A DNA stretch of 64,000 bases, from contig NC_089040.1 in NCBI RefSeq assembly GCF_034140825.1, forward strand, positions 2,673,501 through 2,737,500. The letters run 5' to 3'. Positions within the stretch are counted from its first letter, which is position 1; each line of letters begins with the position of its first letter. Below, one piece after another: positions 31,794-42,925 of this stretch. The DNA comes from Oryza sativa Japonica Group. Its lineage: Eukaryota > Streptophyta > Magnoliopsida > Poales > Poaceae. The position numbers were made by a program, and so were the translations under genes. The notes beneath the pieces are model-generated. The model saw only the letters and a list, made by a program, of their open reading frames with translations. It was not told where the DNA came from and made no database searches.

Positions 31794-33678
31794 ATGGCAC
31801 AACTGAGGCTTACGCTGCTGGCTATGTCTTTGCTGATACTCTCGCCGGCGATGGACGGCGGCGGTGGCGGCACCGTCCAGGCGCAGATCGTGCCGGCGGC
31901 GATCTCGTTCGGTGACTCGACCGTCGACGTTGGCAACAACAACTACCTGCCTGGTGCCGTCTTCAAGGCCAACTACGTGCCTTATGGGGTGAACTTCGGC
32001 AGCCGCCGTAAGCCGACAGGGAGGTTCTCCGACGGCAAGATCGTCACCGACATCACCGGTTGTTAACTTCACACACGAGTACACATAGACCATAGTTACC
32101 TGCATGCTATTTTTGCAAAGTTGCAATTATATATTTTGGTTAAAAAATGATATGATGCAGCTGAAACGCTTGGCTTTGAGAGCTATGCACCACCGTACCT
32201 TAGCCCGCAGGCGAAGGGGGATAACCTTCTCCTTGGCGCCAACTTTGCCTCCGCGGCGTCCAGCTACCATGACGACACGGCCGCCATGTATGTGAGTACA
32301 TAAATAACTTGTCCCAGCAAGCTACACATAAATAGATACTTTTTTTTTAGTGAAACATAAAGCTACATATATAGATAGAGAGCTACAAGTGTTTACTTAA
32401 TTAGTTTAACTTATTAGCTACTTCCTCCGTACTCATAAAGCTCGTAAAGGAAGTCGTTCAGGATAATGTTTAAGTCAAACATTGGGAATATATAAATTAT
32501 GAATAACTCTCAAGTTGTTGAGTTTGAAAATATAAAAATTATATGAATATATTTGTCTTGAAAAATACTTTCATAAAAGTATACATATATCACTTTTTAA
32601 TAAATATTTTTATAGAAACAATAAGTCAAAGTTGTGTTTTGCAGACCGTGTCGCTCGTGTCGTTGTCCAAAACGACTTCCTTTACGAATATGGAGGGAGT
32701 ACAAGCTAAGGTTCCTATTTTTGGTGAGGTGACAAATGACAAATGGTCAAATGCATACCTTTCTTTGTAGGATGCAATTACTTTGACGCAGCAGCTCAAG
32801 TACTACAAGGAGTACCAGTCCAAGCTTGCGGCGTTGATCGGCCAGAAGAATGCCACCGCCATCCTGTCCGACGCGCTGTATATCGTCAGCACAGGGACCG
32901 GCGATTTCATCCAGAACTACTACCACAACGCCTCGTTGTCGAGCCGCTACAACGTCAACAGTTACTGCGATCTCCTCATCAGCATCTTCTCCGGCTTCGC
33001 CAACGTCAGTACGCTGCCACCGCCTTCATCGTCTCAGCTTCTCTACAACTGCATGCGTTGCACCGGCATTCTGGCAGCGAGCTGTGTGCATGGACTTGTG
33101 ACGATAGCTTGTGCTGTGGGTGCAGGAGTTGTATAGGTTGGGGGCGCGGCGGATTGGTGTCACGTCTCTGCCGCCGCTGGGCTGTCTGCCTGCCACAATC
33201 AGGCTGTATGGCAAGGGCCGCAGCGGGTGCGTGGAGAGGCTCAACGGCGATGCTGAGACCTTCAACAACAAGCTGAACATCACTGTCGAAGCGCTGGCGA
33301 AGAAGCATTCCGACCTCAAGATCGCCATCTTCGACATCTACACACCGCTCCGAAACATGTCCGAGTCACCTGCATCGCAAGGTAATAGAAACAAGGTCAA
33401 GTGATCGGATGGTCGTAAGATTGATAATTGATGAGAGTTCATCATGAGTGTTGATCACACATTCAATTAAAAAATGATTAGGCTTCTTGGAGGCGAGGAA
33501 GACTTGCTGCCAGACAGGGACAAGGAAGACGAGGGTCTACCTCTGCAACCCGGCGACGGCGGGGTTGTGCCGCAACGCCAGCGACTTCGTGTACTTCGAC
33601 GGTGTGCACCCTTCAGAGGCGGCCAATCTTGTCATCGCCGAGTCCACGATATTGGCAGGGATAAGCCTAGTTACCTAA
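31794..33678 (+). CDS. GDSL esterase/lipase, SGNH hydrolase family (360 aa)
   Basis: Five exons: 31794-32058, 32161-32291, 32771-33004, 33126-33381 and 33482-33678. Frame is kept throughout, giving 360 residues. Exons 2-5 have exactly the lengths (131, 234, 256, 197) and phases of the gene at 630, proving common origin. A signal peptide (~residues 1-30) is followed by FGDSTVDVGNNNY with catalytic Ser42. Block II is GANFASAASS. The C-terminal [11 protein letters not shown] supplies Asp335 and His338. At the block III site it reads STGTGDF, so the usual oxyanion Asn is Gly. Intron 2 contains a Stowaway element (32421-32699). The product is a predicted secreted hydrolase with unknown substrate. 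Confidence 0.93.
32421..32699. mobile_element. Stowaway-type MITE in GDSL intron 2
   Basis: Starts CTTCCTCCGTACTCATAAAG after TA (32419-32420) and ends TACGAATATGGAGGGAG before TA (32700-32701). Subterminal arms match further (GTAAAGGAAGTCGTT and AACGACTTCCTTTAC). It lies wholly inside the intron and does not touch splice sites. Confidence 0.85.
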
Positions 33679-35859
33679 CTCACTCGGTCTGACTCTGAAC
33701 TACCATGGCAGGTGCATGAAGGCGCTACAGTTCATCATCAATTAGTTTCGAAGGTTGTGTTGTGTTTTCAACCTAAGAAAAAGTGTTCTCCAGTGATCCA
33801 TTCGCATATACAAACAATATAGTTTGTTTCTATAAATATGTGCGTCAGTCTCCTACTGACCTGCATAACTGCAAGTTAAATCCAACTTAAAACATGTCAT
33901 CCAACTAAGTATGAATGACGAACAGTGTTACTCTACTCTTTTTTTTCTTCTTCATTTTTATTAAGATTTTTTCCTACCCAGACTAGCAGCTCTCAGAACA
34001 TGCTGTAATGATCTTAACAGAAAAGAAGTCAAATCGTTTGCCAATTAAGGAGATGGTTATAATGCTTTAAGTAGTTCAGGAGCAAGAGCAAATGTTATAA
34101 ATAGAATAGTGTACCAGCCGGTTTTCCGAAGCACGTAGTTGACCCGACAATTTTGATTCTTGGCCGCACTTTGTTTGGTTGACACATTAAATAAAAGTTA
34201 AACAGAGCGCAAAGCTGTATATCACCAATCGCCCATAAGATAACTATTCCAGCTTCTCCGCCAAAGATATCCATCCAATCCACCACCAAATCCCATGAAA
34301 TGAACTGATGTGCGCATACATCAGGGCCAGCAGCTGAAATTGATCCTCACGTCTTTAACAAAAACCGATCTATGCCTTAGAAATTTCTCAAACTAACAAG
34401 GAAAAAAAGCGTACCTGCAAATCATCTGCTGGTGCTTCTGGAATGGATTTAATCCCAATTAACATGAAAAATTGAGCACCTGACAGTAGCAAAAGGTCAA
34501 AGGAAAACTATGTTTTGGGAGAGATTCATTACCCATCAACAGAAGCATTGCAACCTTCAAGTTAGTAAGCGCTTCAGACAGCTTGAGGAGCTATCCGGAA
34601 TGCTGTTCTCTGCACAGTGCACATCTCCACCATGTGAAACCAGGTCAAGAAGAGATCACACTATTTTGATCCTTTGCTTTTCAATCTTCACGCACGGATC
34701 AACACAGCAATACTGGTACAGTCGTCCAGAGCAGATGATGTGGGGAACCCATCATCATGCAGTAAGTACAAGAATGACCAGCCACTGGAAACATTTTTTA
34801 AGAGATTTAATCCTTCATGGCATGTATACCATCAGTGAAATAATAATTGTCAATAAGAAAGCAGCAATTTTCCCTTGCACACCGTGAACAACAACCCAAG
34901 CACTAGCTTGTCCAGAATCCAGAATGGTCAAGCCATCAATATTGATCTCGATCTTCCTAAGAGTTGGTTGTCATTTCATCCACGAGGTGATGTCCCAAAG
35001 GCTAAAAAGTATGTGCAGCACACCATATTCAATAATGCAACATCCATTAAAGGTCCTATTATTTGAACTGGACACAGATCGAGAACCAATGTAGTAACCC
35101 CACGACAGTGTGGCAATTATAGTCATCAAGAGTACCAGACATGGTACAAAAGCAGAAATTTTATTAGATTTCTCCGATTAACACATCATATAAAAATGAC
35201 TTAGACCTAAATATAATATCCAGCAGCCATCCACGTTTTTAGTTCATGATATTTAACTTCATTAAATAAAGTAGTGCTCACAAACTAGCCACATTACGAC
35301 AAAGAGAAAATGACAGCAGAAACTTATATAGTTATATTTGCATTTTGCAATTTAAGGTGGTATGAGTAGTAGTTTTCTTGACCGACCGCCCTAGTATGTT
35401 CCACAGTTGCTATTTTACACTATCTAGAACCAGCAGATATTACTTTACATTATCGAGTACTAAGAGTAATCAGAATTTGTTGTAGTGCTTGCAAAAAAAA
35501 TAAGACCTACCACCATTCAGGGAGGAAATGGTCAAAAGCCCATATATCCAACTTGACAGCCAAAAGGAGAACACATTCCGCAGTTACATCAAATCATATC
35601 TGAACGCATTCAATGTGCATGCCTGCATTATGTGCCCTGCTATATGAGTTAGGAGGTGCCATCAGTACTTAAGGTAAAAACCAAGGACAGTTTTATTCAT
35701 CAATGATGTAGCCCCTGTGGTTGGGGCCACTGAGCCCAGCATCCAACAACCTTTTTGCTCCTGTTCTTCTTGTTGCACTTGTCAGTTGTAATAAATTCTT
35801 CTGGCGTTCTTTGCCGGCCGGGCAAAAGAGTTTGTTCATTTCTGCCCGGGCAAAAGAGC
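33679..35859. other. Intergenic / 3' UTR region of minus-strand gene
   Basis: AT-rich and without a supported coding frame. The part next to 35860 should hold the 3' UTR of the minus-strand gene. The plus-strand frame at 34510-34887 is not recognised. Short repeats of GGGCAAAAGAG occur at 35820 and 35849. Confidence 0.45.
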
Positions 35860-38800
35860 CTATGTTCTAAAATGAAACTTCTTGTTCATACGAAGGATGA
35901 TGTCTTCAAATGCCTCAAAGCCATCAAAACTTTGCCCTTTCTTATTCCAGTTCAGCAACCTATCATGAAGATCAACCAGAAAATCTCTTTGACTTGCCTC
36001 ATCCAGCACTTCAAGCAATGAATATAAACATTTGAGCAAGTATGGGTTTGTCTTGCTTTTGAGTTGACTGACAAAATGATCGCATATATCTTCACGTTCA
36101 AAGATCACTGCAGACATATTGATAATAAGGTCAAGCCACCTGAAGACGAGAGATGCACCAGCTGAAGCCCATGTTTCAGTAAAACCTTTGCAACTAGCTG
36201 AAAAACTATCATTACAGATATGATCTTTTGTTTTTCTCTGCACCTCATTTGACTCCAGAACCTGTCCAGTGCTTGAGTAGTGCAGAAGCATATCGCAGTC
36301 CTGATCATTAACAAAACTAGAGGACACGAGCAATATTCCTAAAGGAATCCATAAATGCAGAAAATTAAAGTGTATAGGAAGGTCTGATAGTTCTTCATCT
36401 TGCACTTGACTATTAGCAGTTTTGCTACAGAACTTCACACAGCGATCATCAAATTCTTTAATCAGGGAACTGACAGGGTTGGTTGACAAATGTAGCTTCT
36501 CTGTATCCCCCACTGTCGGTATTCTTAGTTTCCTCCTATGATTTACAGTACTAGTATGGTGGACATGGCTAGGGCCCTTTTTGTTGTTCCTGGCCCAAGA
36601 ATGTGATAACTCCAAAATATTCCCAGCCAAAATCTGGCGTTGATCTTCATTAGAGGGGCATAACACCCAAGAAAGGTACATGGCTGCCCTGTGAGCAAGA
36701 TTGACATCTCGAATTGATTCAGAAATTATTTCCATGGATAATGCTTCTGATAAATAGCCGTGTGAACCTTCCCGATGAAAAAGCAAAGCAGTTGCAAAAT
36801 TGAACCAAAGAGGGAAATTCACAATCATCGACCTGCAGCATGCCAGCACCACAATTGTAAGCTTAGCGCTGCACAAAATGCTAAAAATCCTTGTAGTCAT
36901 GTTTGTTTGTTGAACAAGCGTACCAAGAAGAATTGTATTTTACTGATCCCTTAGATGCATGTGATTGTGAGTCAATATATGAGGTTAGATCCACAAATTT
37001 TCTACAAGATAGAGGCCCAGTTAGTATTGCAAGCAAGTCAACATGTTGGTGTGGGAAGTAATCATATGAAAAGGGAAGTTTCTGCCCCAGTTCCATGGAT
37101 ATTCCCCATGCCATTGGCTCAAAAAGTACATCTAATACTGATGACACAACTGCAGTTTGAAGTTCTAGAACAGCACCCAGACCCCTGCATTAATAAATGA
37201 TATACAATAATATAATATATGTAAAAGAATAAATAAATATGTAACACAAAAACAAGCTCAGGATGTTACATATAGTTCATTGGCAAAAGCAACCAAATAT
37301 ACAGAATCATGTAAATTTAACATCATTAATAGGGCAATCTATACGATACTAGCAGCATTCAGACCATTAAGGAAGGCAACGAAACATAAAATATTCAAGA
37401 TTCTTGTTATTTTTACTACCAGAGGTATGAAGTTGAGGAAGGAACTGCTAATTGAATTTAATAACAAATAATAGAATTTGTGCATGCATTTACTTATTTT
37501 CAGGTATTTCCAAGCCAAGCCCTGAAGAGATCATTGGTGTATTGGTGGTAGTCATCTCAAAATTTGTTTAGTCATTTTTGACATCTCTAAAATGAGCTTT
37601 CACTTCGCTCACTATAAGATCGATACACACCATCTTTAAATCATAACAGACTAAATATGCTTGGATAAACTGACTGACAGAGGCACAAAAGACTGAGTCA
37701 AAGCAAAGTATAAAACATTTACTAAGAATGTTTTCAAGTGCGTACTTACGTCACAAGAAACCAAGTATGAAATAATGATCTCATCTCCATAAAAGTAAGT
37801 GGTGAACAAACCAAACATATTACAAGCACACGCCATGCCATCCGATCATGCAACTCTTTTCTGAGACAAAGCAAGGGCCTTCTAATTGCTTCCTGTAGTA
37901 GTGCTGAAAATTCATGTTTTAGAGTCGATGGATCAATATGCCATAAAAGGATCCTACCACAAAAAGAAGACACTATGTTAATATATAAGATATATATATA
38001 TAGAAGAAGTAGCAGGAAGATTTCAAAGGTAACAGAACAAAATAAATTACCGCTTTCATAAAGAATAAATATAACAGATTTATATTTATGCCTGGTTGTT
38101 TTTATACAGTGATGCATGTACCCTGCAACAAATGGTCTCCCTGGTTGTTTGCTGCTGTGTTTGGGTACCCTGCTGGGTAAAGTTTTACTTCTGTTCCAAA
38201 TGCTAGATGTTTAGTTAACTAGAAAATGCTTCACTATTATGGCAATTGGATGGCATTGTCAAATAACAGTGAAAGCCTCTTTGTTTTTGGTTTTTTTTTT
38301 GGTAGCTTTTATGCTTTAACTTCTGTATTGTACTCTGTAGCTGTGCATCTTTTCCAGTAAAGGAAAAGAGGGAGTGTATTCGCTTCTCTGTCTCCAAAAA
38401 TATATATATAAAAGATTATGTAAAAATTAAAACCGCCAATAAGTTTGAAGGGAGAGAGGACAAAACAAAGGTGATTGTATTGTATAAGCTGAACAAATCA
38501 CTAACTTTTGAGAAGTTTCCAAAAACTTCTGAAGTACCATTTTACTTTAGCATTTATTTCCATGTTGCTACAACATGCTTGCGGCCAAGCAATTTTTCAT
38601 ATTCCTACAGGCTACAACATGCTCGCGGCCAAGAAATTGCACGTATTCAAACACATTGGGGGACAGTACAACATCAATACATTCTGAATTTATGATTCCT
38701 TACATCCTTCTGTAATTAACAAATACACGACTGCTAGGCTTTATTAACTCGCGTGATTTTCTCAAGGCGGCACGGTGGCAAGGTACACACCTGAAAACTA

Positions 38801-39782
38801 TATGTCGACATGATAAATCCATATGTAACTGACACATTTTTACCTCAGGGGGATTGTGTAATCATTACGACTTTTACCTCAGGGGGATCGTGTAATCATT
38901 AGGAAGCACTTGATAAGTTGGATGCCTCGTTAACACTGAAGAAATGGTCCCCATATCACAGGTACTATCTTCATCTTCTCTATAGTACGGCAAAGGAAAG
39001 AGACACAGGTAACGAGGGGATAACAATGCCGCTTTCACAACTGCATACAAGAGATCATAGGAGTGGTCTGCGACTGCACAAGAAGGAACACAAACGATCA
39101 AAAATTAACTCGCTAAGACAATAAACTGAACATCATTTCGCAGTCAGAGGGTCACACACATGACTTTCCTAAGGTGGCACACCACATTGCAATTTGCAAA
39201 TAGTTGGATGCTACAAATACAGAAACAAAACCACATCTCACCATCAGGATCCCCCAGTTTCTCCAGGAGGGCAGCGCACGAGTGGACCAGCTCACGGCAA
39301 TCCCCTGGAGCGACGGAGCTCCCGACAGTGAGCATCTCGGCGCCATCGATATGATCCACTCGACACGACACCGACGCAGAGAGCGCGGAGACGGTGGTGC
39401 GGACAAGGCAATCGACGCGAGCCCTATCCACCTGCGCCACACCACACCACACCACTCCATCCCAATCAGCACAACCGCACGAGGGTTACCAGAAGACCAT
39501 GGAAACCGCAGCAATGGGAGAAGGAGAGAGACTAAACTAAGTCGTTACCTCCATTGGATCGAAGCACATGAGGGAGAGCACCGCGTCGAGAACCCTAGTC
39601 CCGGACGAGGAGGAGGAGGAGGCGCCGCCGCCGTGGGGGTTGAGGGCGGCCGCGAGGGAGGAGACGGAGGCGGCGAGGGAGTCACCGGAGCGGCCGCCTC
39701 CGGGAGGGGGGTGACTGCGGCGGCGGGCTAGGTCGGCGAGGAGGCGGGCGATGGCTTCGAGGGGAGAGGGAGGCGACGCCAT
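35860..39782 (-). CDS. Conserved plant protein of unknown function (683 aa)
   Basis: Six exons on the minus strand: 39782-39549, 39431-39242, 39067-38878, 37953-37750, 37184-36924 and 36832-35860. All introns are GT-AG and the phases (0, 1, 2, 2, 2) fit exactly, giving 684 codons. The N-terminus (MASPPSPLEAIARLLADLAR) is followed by a Ser/Gly-rich low-complexity part. The rest looks largely alpha-helical and Leu-rich (ALLQEAIRRPLLCLRKELHD, LVFRWLDLIINMSAVIF), as in helical-repeat scaffold proteins. It has no signal peptide and no catalytic motif that I recognise. Several hydrophobic segments exist (VLVICLVCSPLTF, IPLGILLVSSSF), but they may be buried helices. TGGGCC/GGCCCA motifs lie upstream (39905-39965), common in promoters of broadly expressed plant genes. 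I do not assign a function. Exon 5 to 6 uses a short 91-base intron, the least certain junction. Confidence 0.82.
38838..38905. repeat. 34-base tandem duplication over a splice donor
   Basis: Two adjacent near-identical units (period 34) each containing TTTTACCTCAGGGGGAT. On the minus strand each provides a GAG/GTAAAA donor for exon 3 of the unknown gene. Use of the second donor would bring in an in-frame TAA, so the first is taken as the working one. Confidence 0.7.
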
Positions 39783-39899
39783 TTTTGGGGTTTGGTTTGG
39801 GCGGCGGAGAGGCGGAGACTGGAGGGGGAACGGCGAGAGACTGGGTGGTGGGTGACTGCCGCTGCCGCCGGCGAGAAGAGAAAACGGAAGCCTGCAAAT

Positions 39900-39970
39900 G
39901 CAATTGGGCCATAGGCGAATTCTCTTTTAGGCCCATAAGGAGGTCCAGTAATATAAAAAGGCCCAGTGTT
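39900..39970 (-). promoter_or_regulatory. Site II (TGGGCC) cluster upstream of 683-aa gene
   Basis: TTGGGCCATA, TAGGCCCATA and AAGGCCCAG occur within 65 bases, about 120-180 bases upstream of the ATG at 39782. Such elements are associated with TCP-factor control of growth-related and housekeeping genes in plants. No TATA box stands out. Confidence 0.4.
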
Positions 39971-40659
39971 TCGTTTTGCAAAACTTACCCCCAAAAATTG
40001 GAAATTTTCGTTTGCGAAGTACAAGGAAAGTTATATAGTAGTAGAACCAGAAGTGAAGTTGTTGTATTATCTGCTACCCCCAACATATTTTTTGCGGGAC
40101 AGTTTAATTCACTGAAGTAACTTTTAAGGGCATGTTATTTTGGAATGCATGAATTTTACAGGATATTCACCCAACAATTCAGTTCCCATGAAATTCCTCC
40201 AAAAAAAAAATCCTGTGTTCCAAAGGATTTCTAAAACTTCTCCATTCTAGAGGATGGCCCATGTTCCATAGGATGTCTAAAAACACCTCCATAGAACTCA
40301 GGATAATCATCCATTATAAACACCGTTATGGTCAGCTTCATAGAACCTGTGGGCCTATTATCAGAGAAACTATTGGACGTTATCATATCATCAACAACAG
40401 TAGGGGAAGTACACATTATTGTCATGCTTATTCTCAAGTTTTTTTTTAAAAAAAACACCATGATCATAACTTTCTCATGTAAGCTGAAAGTTGATCATCT
40501 AGTTGCTTATTATGACATCATTTCAATGACATCATTTCAGATGTCGCAATTAGCTTATACAACTCTTCAGCGATGGTGGAAGTGCAATTCAGGAAAAAAA
40601 AATATTAAGCTCTGGAGAGGCATTTCCATACAGGGTTTCTCCACTAAGTAAGGCACATA

Positions 40660-40857
40660 TCATTTTGTTTCAGTCTTCGGATTATCTTTGTTTGTGTCTT
40701 TGCTAGATACAGCAGCTGTTGCTGCAGCTGTCATTGCTGCAGCCGCTGCACCAACCTTCGCACCTCCTGCAGCTTTCATCGCCGCACCAATCTTCGCAAA
40801 TGCTGCTACCCCACCAACTAGGGCAGCACGCAAAGCAACCATTGGTCTCACCTCCAT
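40660..40857 (-). CDS. Small Ala-rich conserved protein (65 aa)
   Basis: The start at 40857 (MEVRPMVALRAALVGG) follows a splice acceptor at 40868 (CTTCAG on the minus strand), with the ATG 10 bases into the exon. The 5' leader exon would be near 42430-42204 (donor TTCG/GTGAG), giving a leader intron of about 1.3 kb. The protein has an Ala/Gly-rich hydrophobic stretch at ~residues 8-50 with regularly spaced Lys (FAKIGAAMKAAGGAKVG), then a charged tail SSKDTNKDNPKTETK. From memory, very similar small proteins exist across flowering plants without known function. The hydrophobic segment may insert in or lie on a membrane. It shares a short divergent promoter with NAP1. Confidence 0.72.
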   Translation of the reverse strand: MEVRPMVALRAALVGGVAAFAKIGAAMKAAGGAKVGAAAAAMTAAATAAVSSKDTNKDNPKTETK

Positions 40858-40867
40858 GGTATTGTTC

Positions 40868-42203
40868 CTGAAGCGATTAACAAAAAAACAAGAGCAAATA
40901 TGGAACAAATTAAGTGAAAATGCGACCCTTATGAATTAGATTTAGAGAAAGTTATATGTGAGGATTTATTTTCCTATTCCCCAACAATTACTTCAAATGA
41001 TTAAGGAAAATAGTAATGACTGTGAAACCAATAGGACTAGAACATTTTTTTTTAAATGAACCAGGCGCATATCTCCACATTCAATATCATTTTAGTTTAA
41101 AACGAACCAGGCTAGCATATTTCCATATTCAATACCATGTTTGTTTCTTCGCGTATCCACACACAACTCATAAGCTCTTAAGCATTTTATCCCATGTATG
41201 GCCAGCTGAACTCACAGGAATCACTCAAAGAGAATAAAGGATTGAATGCATTTCCTGGCTAAATAGCAAAGCTAGACAATGATACTTCAATGGAATAATT
41301 CCTTGGGAGTAAACACGTAAATGAGAAACTTCAGAACAGATTAATTGCAAGTGTTGCCCTCTGAAATAGATTTGGAGAAAGTGACATATGAATTATGTTT
41401 TATTCTTCAGCAATTACTTAAAAGTTTAAAATGATCAAGGGAAATGTCGAAATGACAATGGCTGTAAAACATATGGATTAAGAGGAAGTTGTTAGTTATA
41501 TATGTGATGTTTTATGTTCTTTAGCAATTACTTAAGAATGACCACAGATAATTGGCATTGTTGTAAAAACAGAACATTTTCACTAGAAAAGAGTTCTCTT
41601 TTCATTGTCGTGTTGATTTTTTTCCATCTATATTCAAAAAAATATATTCAAACGTCCAGCTACAAGTAGATAACTGCAAAAGCCAGTGGATAGCTGCTGC
41701 AAGGCCAAAACTCGGATGAATGTCTAGAGACAAAAAAAATTAAGCAAGTTACCGCTTAAAAGAATAATTAACTGAGCTAACACTTAAAGAAAATAAAAAC
41801 TGAACACAATTTCTTGGATAATGCTCATGTTACTGATATAAAGGGTATTAACTGGTAAGACTAAATGCATTGGGAATACAAGAGGATGGACTACAGGTCT
41901 GCTAGTAGTGACAAACTGAGAAAGAAAAAATACTCCTTGGAGGAAGAAGGATGAACAGGATAGAACTAAAGCAATCAGTTGAAATTATAATTCATGTTTG
42001 CTACATAAAATCGTTTAAACTCGTTTATTCATGACGCCCTATGTGAAATTAGCAAGATTGGGTTTTGCTCCTCGGTCAAGATTCCACGCCGAACTACTTA
42101 AATCTCCTACATTGCCAGCCAATTTCTCCTATTTTCTTTAGCTATCCAACTTCCTAAGAACATCTAACACCATTAGAACAGAACAAACCAAAAGAAAACT
42201 CAC
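40868..42203 (-). other. Leader intron of the 65-aa gene
   Basis: AT-rich stretch between the deduced acceptor and donor on the minus strand. No coding frame or complete mobile element is seen. It contains short local repeats (for example AATGAACCAGG-type at 41057 and 41102) of no clear meaning. Confidence 0.5.
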
Positions 42204-42553
42204 CGAACAAATCCGAGCAAGCTTAAGGTTTGTCACCAGAAGAAACAGACCAATCCACGCCCAGATTGGTAGATCTCCCCTCGCAGCACAAGTCCAGTAG
42301 AACGTAGGAGGAGAACTGAGACTACGAGAGAGGCAGTGCTTCGCCGGAAGGAGGTCACCGTGGAGGGAAGGAGGCGCGGTCGCCGGAGAGAGCACAAGCC
42401 AATCGCCGCCGCCGCCGCCGCGAGCTGGAGATGACGAGGAGGAATGGAACCAGTGGATCCGAATCCTCCGCTGCTCATGCTGTAGCAGACGATCCGAGCC
42501 ACTGCTCCACGATCCAACGGCTGGGACTGATGCCACGTGGCGATTCAGGACGA

Positions 42554-42631
42554 GCGGCCCACTCAAAGTTGGGCCGGAACGGGGACAGACGCTCGCGTGC
42601 AGCCCACATTAAGGTTGGGCCGAAACGGGGA
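42554..42631. promoter_or_regulatory. Repeated site II elements in divergent promoter
   Basis: Two imperfect copies of a ~32-base unit containing GCCCAC and TTGGGCC, then GAAACGGGGA (42554-42585 and 42599-42631). They lie between the leader of the 65-aa gene (minus) and NAP1 (plus), so may serve both. Confidence 0.5.
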
Positions 42632-42798
42632 GTGCGGCTCATTTCAGGAGAGCCCTTCATCTTTCGAAGTTTTAAATCTAAGCCCACGTCAGGGAGAGGT
42701 ACTTTCCTGGAAGTATTATCAGGGAAACCCGGGGGTGTAAACGAAAAGAGAGTCACGGACATCTCGCGCGAGAGATGCTTCTTATACCCAAAGGAGGC

Positions 42799-42808
42799 TA
42801 GGGTTTAG
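42799..42808 (+). promoter_or_regulatory. Telo-box of NAP1
   Basis: TAGGGTTTAG, the telo-box motif (complement AAACCCTA), often found near transcription starts of plant genes active in dividing cells. With site II elements just upstream, this is the pairing described for cell-cycle and translation genes. Confidence 0.5.
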
Positions 42809-42819
42809 TGGCTTCCCCT

Positions 42820-42845
42820 TTCTCTCTCTCTCTCTCTCTCTCTCC
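42820..42845 (+). repeat. (TC)13 microsatellite in NAP1 leader
   Basis: Uninterrupted TC dinucleotides about 80 bases before the NAP1 start codon, in the probable 5' UTR. CT-rich leaders are frequent in grass genes. Length polymorphism is likely. Confidence 0.85.
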
Positions 42846-42925
42846 CTTCGCTTTCTCTCTTCCTTCCTAGGGCTTCCCCTCCTCGGCGGCGCATCGCATA
42901 GGCGGCGGACGAAGAGCTCCCGGCG

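Noticed and set aside
34510-34887. Plus-strand 125-codon frame
   Set aside because: No family resemblance or codon bias, and situated in presumed 3' UTR/intergenic DNA of the minus-strand gene.
42431-42808. Plus-strand 125-codon frame before NAP1
   Set aside because: Lies in the divergent promoter over site II repeats and has no recognisable protein features.
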